DNA of 64,000 nucleotides from Psoroptes ovis. Its lineage: Eukaryota > Arthropoda > Arachnida > Sarcoptiformes > Psoroptidae. The stretch is taken from positions 1,055,018 to 1,119,017 of the forward strand of contig PQWQ01000018.1 in assembly GCA_002943765.1 (NCBI GenBank), written 5' to 3'. Shown here piece by piece: positions 25,860-37,806 of this stretch. Numbering within the stretch: position 1 is the stretch's first letter; each line of letters opens with the position of its first letter. The position numbers and the translations under genes are program-made. Below the pieces are notes generated by a model that saw only the letters and a program-made list of their open reading frames with translations, made no database searches and had not been told where the DNA came from.

Positions 25860-26575
25860 TGTTCCGAAATGCAAAATGGCCCTCTCAGAATGTCCTGAAA
25901 AATGAGAATAACAATATTCTGAGAGTTGTAAATGCTGCCAAATTCTGTGAAATACATGAATCATTTCGTTGGTTTATTTTGTTTGGTTCGTAAATTTTAA
26001 ATTTTCATTTTTTTTACGGCCATATTTTCATCGTTATCTTTGCTATTGTAGCCATTTTGTTCATCAATTGATCATTTTGCTTCGATTGCCACAAATAAGG
26101 GCATACGAAAAATGGCTACAATAACAAATATTTTGAGTCTATTTTCAGTGTATGAATGTGTGTAGAGCAGCCGAGAAAATACTGTAAATTCTTGAGCCTT
26201 AAATTCTTCATTTTCCATATTTCACATTCATTTTGTTTATTCCGTTTGATTCTCTCTACGGGGTTTAATTTCATTATTTTTTCATTGTGAAACATTTGAG
26301 CAATGGTTTGTACGCGCAGACCAAAGAGTTGAATCATTTCGTTTCATCTATAAATTGCTACTGTAGCAAAAAACAAAAAAATGGCGATTCCAAATGCTGT
26401 GTATGTGTGCTAATGCTACAAATATTTTGCTTTTTCACAAAAAAAACGAAAGAGATAGAGACACACTGAACGATGAAAATGTCAAAACATTAACATTTAT
26501 TATTTATATCTCCATCCATTTTTCTCTTTTTTTTTTTTGTTAGTGTAGCCATTTTTTTTTGATGAGCAAGTACGA

Positions 26576-26587
26576 TGCGCATGCGCA
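26576..26587. promoter_or_regulatory. Perfect NRF-1-type palindrome TGCGCATGCGCA
   Basis: An exact 12-bp palindrome matching the consensus bound by the NRF-1/Erect-wing family of metazoan promoter factors. In surroundings of very low GC this is unlikely by chance. No gene start was recognised nearby. Confidence 0.45.
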
Positions 26588-26751
26588 GATTAACTAAGGC
26601 TAAAATTTTTGATTTTTTTTTCTTCGTTCTTTTGTTATTGTATCGAAATTATTTGATTTTTTTTTTTTGAAATTACAAAAATCAATTGATTTTTTTTTAT
26701 GTGCATAATATTGCAATTATGCAATATTATAATGATAATCAATTTCTTTAA

Positions 26752-26898
26752 CCCTTAAAACTCGAGCGCTGAGCACAGCTCACCATAAGATATGATGCAG
26801 GAACTCGACAGGCGCTCGTCAGGCACCATTTTACATTAGTTTGAAAAATTGTCGAGCTGCTGGCTTGCTTGCGCTGTATTTGCCTCGAGTTCTAAGGG
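26752..26898. mobile_element. piggyBac-type MITE (147 bp)
   Basis: The element starts CCCTTAAAACTCGAG and ends CTCGAGTTCTAAGGG, inverted repeats with one mismatch. It is flanked on both sides by TTAA (26748-26751 and 26899-26902). TTAA duplications with CCC..GGG termini are the signature of piggyBac transposons. The interior is GC-richer than its surroundings and non-coding. A non-autonomous copy is the best reading. Confidence 0.8.
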
Positions 26899-29800
26899 TT
26901 AATTTCAATAATTCGATGTACAAAAATAATGAGCATAAAATATCAATTTAAATGAGCCAATCATTGAAAATTCAATTTCGCTACATCAAACTAAAGCTTG
27001 AATACGATACAATTACCTGCTACATTTCTCCTTGAAATACAATAAAATATAATTGAATTCGATACTATTTTTCTTATATTCAATTTCAAATTTAAAATTC
27101 GTAAATTTCAATTGAATTCAATTCAATTTGATAATTGAATAAATGAAGGTTCAATTTCATTGAATTTTTCGTTTTGTTTTGTTTTTACTTGAATTTCAAT
27201 TTCAATTTAAATCAATTCAATTCGAATGAATTCAAATCAATTTGGATTCTTCTAATGTAGCATTTATTCAGAATGAATTCATTGATGAACTTGCCCAAAA
27301 TTGCCCAGAATCGCATCATTTCTTCGGGTCTCATTTGCTTGTTCCCTTGCTTGATTATTGTGTGTGTCGTTAAATGTTCCAAATCTAATTGAATCTATTT
27401 TATTTTTCTTATTTGATACAGTTCATTTGTGTTTATTCATTTTTTTTGAATTGAATTGAAATTACCAGAAATTGAATTTAAGAAATTGAAATTCTTTGAA
27501 TAGAAACAAATGACTAAATTACTTGCAATTACATCCAATTATTATTATGAAACTAATCAGAAAAATAAATATTCGAAATCTGAAATCAAAATTTTTGATT
27601 AAATTTCTTGCATTGATTAAGCCAAATTATTCAATGATTATTCAAATTTTGATTTTCACGATTTGAAAATTAAATTTTATTACCATGTTTGATACAACAT
27701 TTGAATCCTATGGAATATCAGGGAAATTCAGTTTCATATGTTGCTGATAAATTTTGAATCAATTTTTCCCGTGAATTTTTCAATCTTGAAAATACCGTAG
27801 AAATATATGTTGTTTGCCATATCATATCTATGGATCATTTTATTTATTGAAATCTACGGCAGGAAAAAACTTTTTCATTAAAAATTTCTCTGAAAATTCC
27901 TGAAAAATTTTCAAAAATTATCGAAATTTTGAAATTATCTCATATTTTTCTCATTTATTTTCTATGAAAAATTAAATTTAAAATTGAAAATTTTGATTGA
28001 ATCGAAATCATCTTTTGGTTGATTGAATTAAAATTCCAACTTTTAAATTGAATTAAATATTGAATTAAAATTTTTTCAAAAAAATCTAATGGCAGTCTAT
28101 TCTCCATCATATACTCCAAATACTATTTGTCGAAACGATCAAAATATTGCCAAAATGAAAAATCTTCAAATGCATTATCAATGAATGATTGAATAATTCG
28201 GGCAAAATATTGGCAGAGAGAATATTTCACATTTTCTTTGGATTTGTGTCAATTGCAAGTGATTAAACATTGATATGCAAATGAGTTGAAATTTCGGCAA
28301 TTTCTCCTGTAAACCAGCGGAGAATTGAAAAATCTAAGAAGTGAAAAATCTTAATTTCTTCTAGGATTCATTCAACTCTTGATTAATTCTTAATTCATTC
28401 ATTTTGGTTAATCGATTCATTCATTTATTTGAAAATATAAATCAAAATCAATTCAAAATCAAGCCAAAATTTAAATTGAATGAATCCATGAGTCGAAATC
28501 GAATGAGTGAATCACATTCAATGGTTTTCAAGCAAGCAAATGAATGGCTGAGTGAATAAATGAATGAATGATCGATACCCACAAATCCCTTGATGAAACG
28601 AGTTTTTCAATTTTTGCCAATGCCTTCAATGCTTAGTGATTTGCCTCGACTTCAGAGGCAAATTGCTACTGTAGCCATTTTGTGTTGCTGAGTGTAACGA
28701 ATGATAAAATGGATGAAGGAAGATGGAGATAAATCAAATTCAAATATCGTCGTGTTATTTTTCGATTCTTTGTTTGAAGAAATTAAAATTCAAAACACGT
28801 AAATTTCATTCAATTTGAATTTGAATTTTGAATGATCATTTGTCAAATATACAAATATGAATGATTTGAAATGTTTTTGTTTTTTATTTGCCAAAAACGA
28901 AAATCATTATTCAAATCATCATTTGTAAATTAATTCAAAACATTTGTTATTATTCAAAACCTCTTCTTCCTCGTACTCCCTTTGATTGTTTTAATTAAAA
29001 AATTTTCTTTTGATTTTAACCCTTTCAAAATTTTTTTGTTTTAATTTTTCCCATGTATTTTCCATGCATAGATTCTCAAAATCAAATCGAATATATTCAT
29101 TTTGAATCGTCCTTATCGTCATCCTCATCATCGACATCACTGATTTTCGAAACATTTCAAGCGCACAAATCATTGATTCATCCGAAATTCATTGATCAAT
29201 TCATCCATTCTTGATTCATTCAATTTTAGTTCATCATAATCCATCGATTTCATTGGAATCAACGAACTTTAAAGCATTGCAGCATCGACGAATCATTCAT
29301 TTTTGAAATATTCAATCATTCATCGATTATTTCAATTGGAATTTCTCCAAAATTCATTCTCACATCTTATATTTAAAATATGGTAATTAATCGAGATCAA
29401 ATTCTTTTTATTTTGGATTAATTTTGTATAATTAATTTGTATCATTTCAGATTCATTGATTATACATCATTATCATCTCAACAACAAACATTTCGAATCG
29501 ATTAATTAATCAATTTATTAATTAATTATTATTGAATCATCATCATCATCTTCAACAATCATCATTAAATCTTTAGCCGTCATCAATTCTTATTCGTCAT
29601 AATTATCCATAATTCACTTGATTTCTATGAATCATTCAAAAATAATTCAAAGAATTTCAAGATATCTTCTAGCATCAAATGTAATATTCGTCAATTTCAT
29701 TTCAAATAATTCAGAAAAAAAAATTTTGTTTGTTTGAATCAAATTCAATTTAAAAACAAAATTTCAAAAAACAAAAATATTGATAATTCACAGTCAATAA

Positions 29801-31917
29801 TTTACTTACAATATCTCATATATTCAATTAATGATTTTCAAAAATTCAAAATTTCAAAAACACAATAATTCATTTGTAATTCTCAAATAGAAACAAGTAA
29901 AATTCAAAAATTGAAAATTGCTGTAATACCCCCAAAAAAAAAATTGATAAATCTCATTTTATATACGATTCACTCAACGAAAATTGATTGAACAAAATAA
30001 CACACATATTTGTATTTCACTTCTTCTTTTGTATTTTGTATTTTTCAAATTTTCAAAAAACAATTCAAATTTTAAATAATTTCAAATGATTTCAACGAAA
30101 AAACAATTCAAAATTGTTTCAAATATTTCAAACTGTTGTAGCATTATTTAATGATTTCCTACCTTAAATTCTGCTACAAATAAAAAATTAATTATCTTCA
30201 TTTCTTCATTTATTATTCAATCAATTAATAATTTCTATAATTAATCAATTATAATTAATAATTAATTTTCCTCTCTAAATATTCGAATTATAAAACAAAT
30301 ATATTCAAATTTATATATTCTCAAACACGAGTTTAATGTGTATCATTATCATTCATTATTATCATTTAAACTATCATTAAACACATAAATCACCTTTGAA
30401 CACATCAACAAACAACACTTAATCAATTTAATTATTCAAATTAATCAAATTTTTAGTAATTAGTCGTATCATTTATAAACCAATAATAAAATAATACAAT
30501 GCTATACATCATCATCATCATGATTAGGATTATTATCATTATTATTTGATTTTAAATTATAAAATTATTATCCACACAAAAAAAACAGATTTTCACAATT
30601 AATCAATTATTAATTAATTAGTAAATTACAAATTACAAAAAAAATCCATAAATAATGTAATGAAATACATATTAATTATAACATTTTTTTTTTGAATTTG
30701 GCGCCTTTTTTCAATTTTTCATGATTTATTCACTTATCTTAATTTATTTTCAATTCATTTACCCATTCACTCATTAGTGTTTTCAATTTTTTAAGACTCC
30801 TATGCGTGTTTGTACGTGTGTGTATTTTTGTGGCATTTCAAATGGCTCTTTGAACTTGAATTTATTCAATTTTCTCTTCATATTTTTATTTTTCATATTT
30901 TCTCCATTCAAATAATTCAATTTCGAAATTTTAATCTTGCTTTAATTACGAGTTTTTTTCATTTGATTTTCAATGATCATTGGTTTTTTTCTTCAATTTC
31001 GAATTTAAATTTTGTGACAAATTTACACACATTAAAAACATACGAAGACAAGCATCAATTTGATTCAATTATTTGTATGTGTATCAAATCAATTTGAAAT
31101 CATTTTTCAATACATTTCTTTTCAATTAACTTCAATTACAATAATAAACGATTGACACAACACCTGCAACTTGAAATTGAAATTGTGACAACAAAATATG
31201 ATTCCGAAAGACAACACTGAGAAAATTACGTGAAATAATTGTGTGAAAACAAATTGATACAATAACAATATCGCCGATACGTTTGTTTAACAACAGTAAG
31301 AAAACAATATTGAAATTGATACATTTTTTTTTTTTTTGCTACAATTACATTGTAGCAATTATCCATCATTGATCATCAATTATCATCTTTAATCATCGAT
31401 TCACGACTGATCATAAGCATTGAATTTCATTGAAAATTTATCAACAATTATTACTATGATCTATGATTCTGATACAATAACATAAATAGACAAAACCAAA
31501 ATAAATAAACAAACGAATGAATGAAATTGAGAGAAAAACAAACAATTCATTTCTATTTGTATCATTTCCATTATTTCCATTTAATTTCATAATTTTTGAA
31601 TTCAAATTTCTTCATTAAAATTATTGAAAATATAAAAAACAATTCAAACGAATTCAATTTCAAAGAGTTGAAATTTCAAAGAATTGTGAAAATTGTTTCA
31701 AATTTCATTGATTTTCTCATAAATGAATTCATTTCTTCTTGCTTAAATTTCTAGATTTTTCTCTCGATTCTTAAATCGATACTTTTTAAAGAATTTCGAC
31801 TCTTTGATGACTGCAAAGACTTTCAAAAAAGAAGTCTCGAAAAGTCTTCAAAGGATTTCACAATCCTTTAGCAGTTCTCTTAGAGTCTATGGCGTAGATC
31901 ATTGTCTACAATTATTA

Positions 31918-31991
31918 GGTTTTCCCATAAGTTTTTGCCGGTTATATCGTAGAAAATCATTGAAAAATTAGCAAGAACTTATGGGACAACC
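31918..31991. mobile_element. Mariner-type MITE (74 bp) with intact TA duplication
   Basis: GGTTTTCCCATAAGTTTTTGC at the left and GCAAGAACTTATGGGACAACC at the right are inverted repeats. TA at 31916-31917 and 31992-31993 forms the target-site duplication. There are only about 30 bp between the arms, so it is a near-complete foldback. The terminal sequence differs from the GTCCG family at 18942 and 45317. Confidence 0.8.
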
Positions 31992-34900
31992 TAATTTTTT
32001 CTTCGTTGAAAAAATTTGAAAATTCAAAAAAAAAACTTTAAAATTGAAATAATATGCTCCGAAATGATCTTCTCGAAATTCTTTGGAAAAAATTTCAACG
32101 CATTTTCAATTTGCGTCATTATAATTAATTTTGCATAATCAATTAATTAATTTCCATGAATATCATATGCTCATTATCAGTGTTTTTTTTTTTTTTTTTT
32201 TTTTTGATGAAGAGAAGAAATCAATTAAGACGATCAATTTCGAAGATGACATTCATAAGACAATGAAGATAATGATATTCATAAAGGACGAGTTTTCGTA
32301 TTTTAAGAATTTTGAAAAGTTTACGAATTCAATAGTTTCTTAAATTATTCACGAATTTCGGTGGCTAAGAAAAAATTGTTTTTGAAAGGTTTCACCGATC
32401 AGTAAAAGTACAAGTACCGAAGCTTTGAAAAGTTGAAAGTTGGAAACAACAATTGATTTGGTTAGTTCCTTGTTCGTTTATCATTCACTTGTCGATAAAT
32501 TCGATTCATTCGAGTGAATAATTGATTGTGGTTGAAGATCATTGATGATGATGATGATCATCATTATTTGATCTAGTTGGTTGTCATGGAATTTTTGACA
32601 AGTGACAATTTCCACGTTCAGTATTTAATTACACTGTTGTTGTATTTGATGAGGTTGTTTTCGCTAGTTATATTTTTACCCATTTGTGCTTGAATTTTGC
32701 CCTAAGAAAATAAGGGGGAAAAATAGGCGATTTCAATTTGAATTCGAAGAATTCTTGGAAAATGTGCAATTTTACCATGAATTCTTCGTTTGTTTTCAAT
32801 TGAAAATTTGAAATTTTTCGAAAATTGAAATTTTTCAAAAGATAAATATTTGAACAAAGATATGTATTTGATTTGAGATCAAATCAAAGGATCAAATCGT
32901 GTAATTCATGGCTGAAATTAAGCATTGAAATATTTTCAAGTGTAATTTCAAATAATTTGAGATGATAGCGATGATCACGTTGATCAAATAGAAGCAGAAT
33001 TTTTTCATTGAAAATCTACAGAATCGATCAGTTTTAATTTTCGAAAAAAGAAGGTGACAAATGGTAACAATAATAAAAATTTGAAAATGAGCAAGAACAA
33101 GAATGAGAAGTATCCAAGATATTGATTTGTAAACAGTTGAATTATTGAATTGAATAAAATTGAACCTGATACAAACAGAGAGGTTCGAGAATTTGAACAG
33201 AAGAATTTCTGGAACATTTCAAATCGTAGAAAATCGTTGAAGAAATTGTTGAATTGATTAAACAAAGAACATTATTTTCAGGGAATATTTACCCCTTGAA
33301 AATCCTTTAAATCTTTGAAATGTTTGAAACAAATTTTCATGTTTGATTGCCTAACTGGTGATTAGACCCAAGCGAGCCATTCAATGAGTAAAATTCAACA
33401 AATCTGAAGCAAAAACAGTGAGTCGAATGGTGATATTGGTGATGGGGGTGTTTGGGTGTAAGGCTGTGTAGGGTTTGGACCTGTACAACTCTTGAAATAA
33501 TCATAAGAATTGAAATGATTTGAGTGATGAAAATTTTCAATTTATTTTCTATGAAAAATTAAAAAATAAATAAAAAACAAATAAAATGAAAAATCTCAAA
33601 GGAATAATTGAAAATCAAATGAATCCTTAATTCTTAAAATTCTTAATTCTATAGTCTTGTCTTGAATGATTGAATGGAATATAATAGAATTTCAATGAGT
33701 TTCAATTAGATTTTGGTTCTGAAATTTTCAAATACTTGAAACTTAAACCCTTTTTTGGAAGCCTAGAATTCCGTATTCTCTCACAGCGATTTTTAAAATT
33801 TTTAAATTTTTGAAAAAAAAAGATTTTTAAGGTAATTGATTGAGTTAAAAGAATTCTTAAAATCATGAAATTTCAATTCTTAAAGAATTTTCGGTTGGAT
33901 TCTTGTGTGTGTGTGGATAATTACATAATTATTGTTCCATCGTTTAAGTCGAAAATAATTGAGAATCCTTATTCTTGTCTTTGCTTGCTTGTTTATTTGA
34001 ATTCATTAGATTCGTGGTTTCTTGGATTCATTATATTCATCGAATTCATCGGATTCTCGGATCCATTCATTCAATGGATTTTTGAATTCATTCTTCGAAA
34101 TGATTCGGGAAATTTCTGAATTTTAAGAATTTTCGAAATTTTAAAATTTTGATTTAAAAATTCAAATCTTGTTTTAATGAACATTGATTTTCAATTAGAA
34201 GGCTCATTGAAATCTCATCGAACAACAACAAAAACGATTTGATTTTGATTGATTTTCGAGATTTTCTAGATTTTTTAGATTTTTCAGCTCAAAATTAATT
34301 AATCAAATTTAATTAATCAAAGTCAATGAAAACAAAGGATTTGTTCATCGAAGGGACGAAATACCCGATGAAATTCCTGTCACTAAATTACTTCAAGCCT
34401 GTTAATACCAGAATTTTTATTTGAATTTTTCAAATAATTATTAACATTATTCAATGTACTCAAAGGTTTTCTGTGTGTTATCGATGAACATCAAACTTTT
34501 GGGGTTTGTTTTGTTTCAATTTAATCTGATCTAATTATTCATTGATTTATTCGTTGTTTGTTGTTTTGTTGATTATTATCTGTTGTTTATCTGATGCTTA
34601 TTACGGAAGTTTTACATCAAAAATAATTGTTCGTGTATATGTGTGTGTGTCAGTGTATTTGAGAGAAATGATTGAATCTAATAAAGGATCAAAAATTCCT
34701 ATGTAGATTTCTGATCAAGAAAAGAGTTGTTGAACAAGTTAAAGTAATTCCAAAGGTTTTCAAAGGTTTATGAAGGGTTTATGAAGGGTTTTCCAAATGT
34801 TTATCATTAAATAAAACTGGTGATAACCGAATAACAAAGATAATCAAATGAAAATCATGTGAATCAAATTTGAATCATGTGCTTTTTTTCTGTGTGTAAT

Positions 34901-36975
34901 CAATTGTTAATGATCTTGATTCAATTAAAATGAATATTTAAAAAAAAAAATGAACTCTTATTCCATCTGTTTAATCCTATTCGGTTATTGGTTTGTTTGT
35001 ATAAATCCATTGAGTTTGACTGTATGCCTGTATGCATCTGTATCTCCACACATACATCATCACAATCATGATCAGGATTCGCCATTCAACGATCATTGAA
35101 TCGTGGTCGTGTACCATTCATTCACAGATCATTCCATTCATCGAATGATTCTCTCTTATTTTGTGAAATCTTTCAAACAAAGTTCAACGACCTTTGTACT
35201 TTGAATTATTCGACCATTTTTTTTTTTTTTTTTTCATTGACCAGTAATTGAACCAGTAATTTTAGCATAATAATAATGATAATAATAATAACCAGAATGA
35301 CTTTGAATTGAATAACATTGAAAGACCTAATTATTTTCATATGAAATAATAATGAACATTTTCTATTCATTCGTCCATTCATTCATATTACTACCGGGAT
35401 TTATAAAATCAGGTCAAATTTTGAATTTGATTTTTTTTTTAAATCTTCGTAGTCTTAAATCAATTCAAATTGAATTGAATCAAATACAGAAATATTTTCG
35501 GTTGAAAGAAACAAGAACAAAATATCAATGACATTTACCCGGAACTCGTGAGGGTTTTTCGGGTGAATTTCGGGTGAAATTCAACGATGCTGTGATCGTT
35601 CGATTGGCAGCAACAAATCATGGTTCAACTGATATTTGACGATTGTTCCCGAGTGTATCGATTGTATGTCGATCGGATGTCTGGATTGAGCCCCAACAAA
35701 TGTAAAAGTAAAAGTTCAATTTGGTGGATTTAGGCTGCTGGTGACGGTGGAGGTGGTAGTGGGTGTTTTTGTTTCCAACTACGATGATTTGTGTTTGCTT
35801 TGCTTTGCTCTGATCTTTGATCATTCATCGTTTGTGTAAACACATGTGATTTGATCATTGGATCATGGCCTGACCCTTATTTGCGCTGCGTATGTACGTC
35901 CGCGTATCTGTCCGTATGTGTCTGCATGTACGTATTTGCTTAACCTGACTATTATAAGAGGTCAAATTTGGGCAAAAAAAAATTTCAAATCAAATCAAAC
36001 GAATCTAAATCAAACAAACAAACCAAAACAGTCGCGTCATTTGACCTACAAACACTATTTGGTTGCTTGGTTGGTTGATTTGGTTGGTTTATCGTATCTC
36101 ATATGTTTGAATATGAATAAGAATTATGATAATGATTTCTATGAACTTTGACCTCATTTTTTCATTCATTCATTTGGTTCATTCGTTAAAATTTAATCAA
36201 ATTCAACCAATATATGTATGTATATGTGTATGTGTACGCCAGTATATTTTGGCCAATAACCAACATGAGACAGAGAACAACACATATATTGGGGTATAAA
36301 CACAACCAGTCAACCAGTCATTTGATTTTACAAAAAAAAAAAAAATCAACCAACCAACCAACCAACCGACAAACATTTTGAACATATGATGGCGGTAAAT
36401 GTTGATAATGATGGTATCGTATGGATGATCATAGTTTGTTTTTTCAGTCAAAGAACTTGACCTGAAACTTGAATTTTTCTGTATTTTTCAATGTGAATAT
36501 GTTGATGATGATGATGATGACTGTATCGCGCTTGTTGTTGGCGGTTATTATTTATTCACAGTTCAATTTTCAGCCAAACCAAATATGAGAGAAATAAATT
36601 TTTCTGAAAATCGAAAAAAAAATCTCATATTTAAATGAATTAACAAAAACAAATTCAGATTCAAATTATTCATTTATTCGTCAATAAATAACAATCAACA
36701 TCATTAATAACCATTTGCAGACCAACAATTGATACAATAACATTTATTGTTTTTCTGTTGTTGTTGTTGTTGTTGATATTTTATTTGTTGATTTAGTTTG
36801 TTTGTTTTTTTTTAAATTTTGGTTTATTTTTGATTTTGAAATTTGTTATTTTTTTCATTTAAAATTTGTTTTAATCATTGAATTTGTTTAAATTTCACAT
36901 CATCAACGCATATTAAATTCAATTCAATCGATCATCGGATTTATTCAATTCATTTGAAATCAATCGGGGAAAAAA

Positions 36976-37806
36976 ATGTCATTATTTGGTTCAAATAATC
37001 TTTATTTAACATTATATGTTGCAATGAATCAAGATTCAAAAATTGTAAATAATACATTGAACAGGTATGTGTGCAATTTCAATTTTTTTTAATTTTATAA
37101 TATTTTAAATTCAAAAATTATCAGAATTTTTATGAATTTTTCCATTGAAAATTTTATAAAAATATTTTCCCAAATTATTTTGAGAAAATATGCTAGAAAT
37201 CTGTTCTCATATTGATCACATTTTGATCAAGCATCGATCAAATGATCCAATATTTTAATATAAGATGATTGCACGCTAACCCTTGCCAATAACCTCATGA
37301 TTTACCATTACTTAATTCCATTTAATTGAGCTCGAATCGAACATATTCAAAGTCTTATCTTATCGAATGTGTAATAAATATTATTCGATTATTTACCATT
37401 ATTTGATCCATTTTTGTAATTTACAAAATTAAATTTCTGATTTTTTCTTATTATTATTATTATTTACCCTACCAATAAAATACCCGTGTATTTGTGCCCC
37501 TAAAAATCACCAAATAGCTTTCCATCGGAACAGCAGCACCCTGGCCACCGCCATCGCCACCTTGATCATCATTATCACCAGCATAAACATCAGCTATCGC
37601 AGCAAGCATCGAATGCTGAACTGAATAATAATAATTACCATGATAAACATAAGCAAAAATCAATTAAACATTCAACATCCACCACTAAATTGATTGATTG
37701 TCTATCAAATTGTTATCATTGTTGTCATAATAATGATAATGGTAACAGTATCAAAAAATTATCATCAAATAATTATTCATATAAGAAAAAATATTCAAAA
37801 TCTTGA
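36976..37806 (+). CDS. Small two-exon protein of unknown function (125 aa)
   Basis: Exon 1 is 36976-37064: an ATG preceded by AAAAA, 29 codons, then AG before GTATGT. Exon 2 is 37518-37806: it opens after an AAATAG acceptor with one base that completes AGC (Ser), then runs 95 codons to TGA at 37804-37806. The phases match exactly (2+1). The N-terminus begins MSLFGSNNLYLTLYVAMNQD. The second exon is rich in His, Asn, Lys and Ser, with a Cys cluster (DCLSNCYHCCH) near residue 92. No family recognised. An opposite-strand frame overlaps exon 2 but lacks comparable signals. The exon 2 acceptor has only a modest pyrimidine tract. RNA-seq across the 453-bp intron would confirm or refute it. Confidence 0.5.

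Larger units (their letters stand above)
24980..36975. other. 12-kb gene-poor region
   Basis: No coding region could be supported on either strand. Open frames are short, F/I/N/K-rich, and arise from AT runs or microsatellites. It contains a (CA)n/(GT)n palindrome, a perfect NRF-1-type palindrome at 26576, a piggyBac-like MITE, a mariner-type MITE, several TGTAGCCA words, a 20-bp-plus T run at about 32183-32204, and a further T run near 35217. Distal regulatory DNA for the doublesex-like gene, or small exons of an unseen gene, remain possible. Confidence 0.6.

Noticed and set aside
32131..32343. 70-codon frame with an F run then a charged segment
   Set aside because: The F run is a long T homopolymer. 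The D/E/K part could be an exon after a pyrimidine tract, but no partner exon was found. Read on the other strand it may be a poly-A-tailed insertion. Undecided, so not called.
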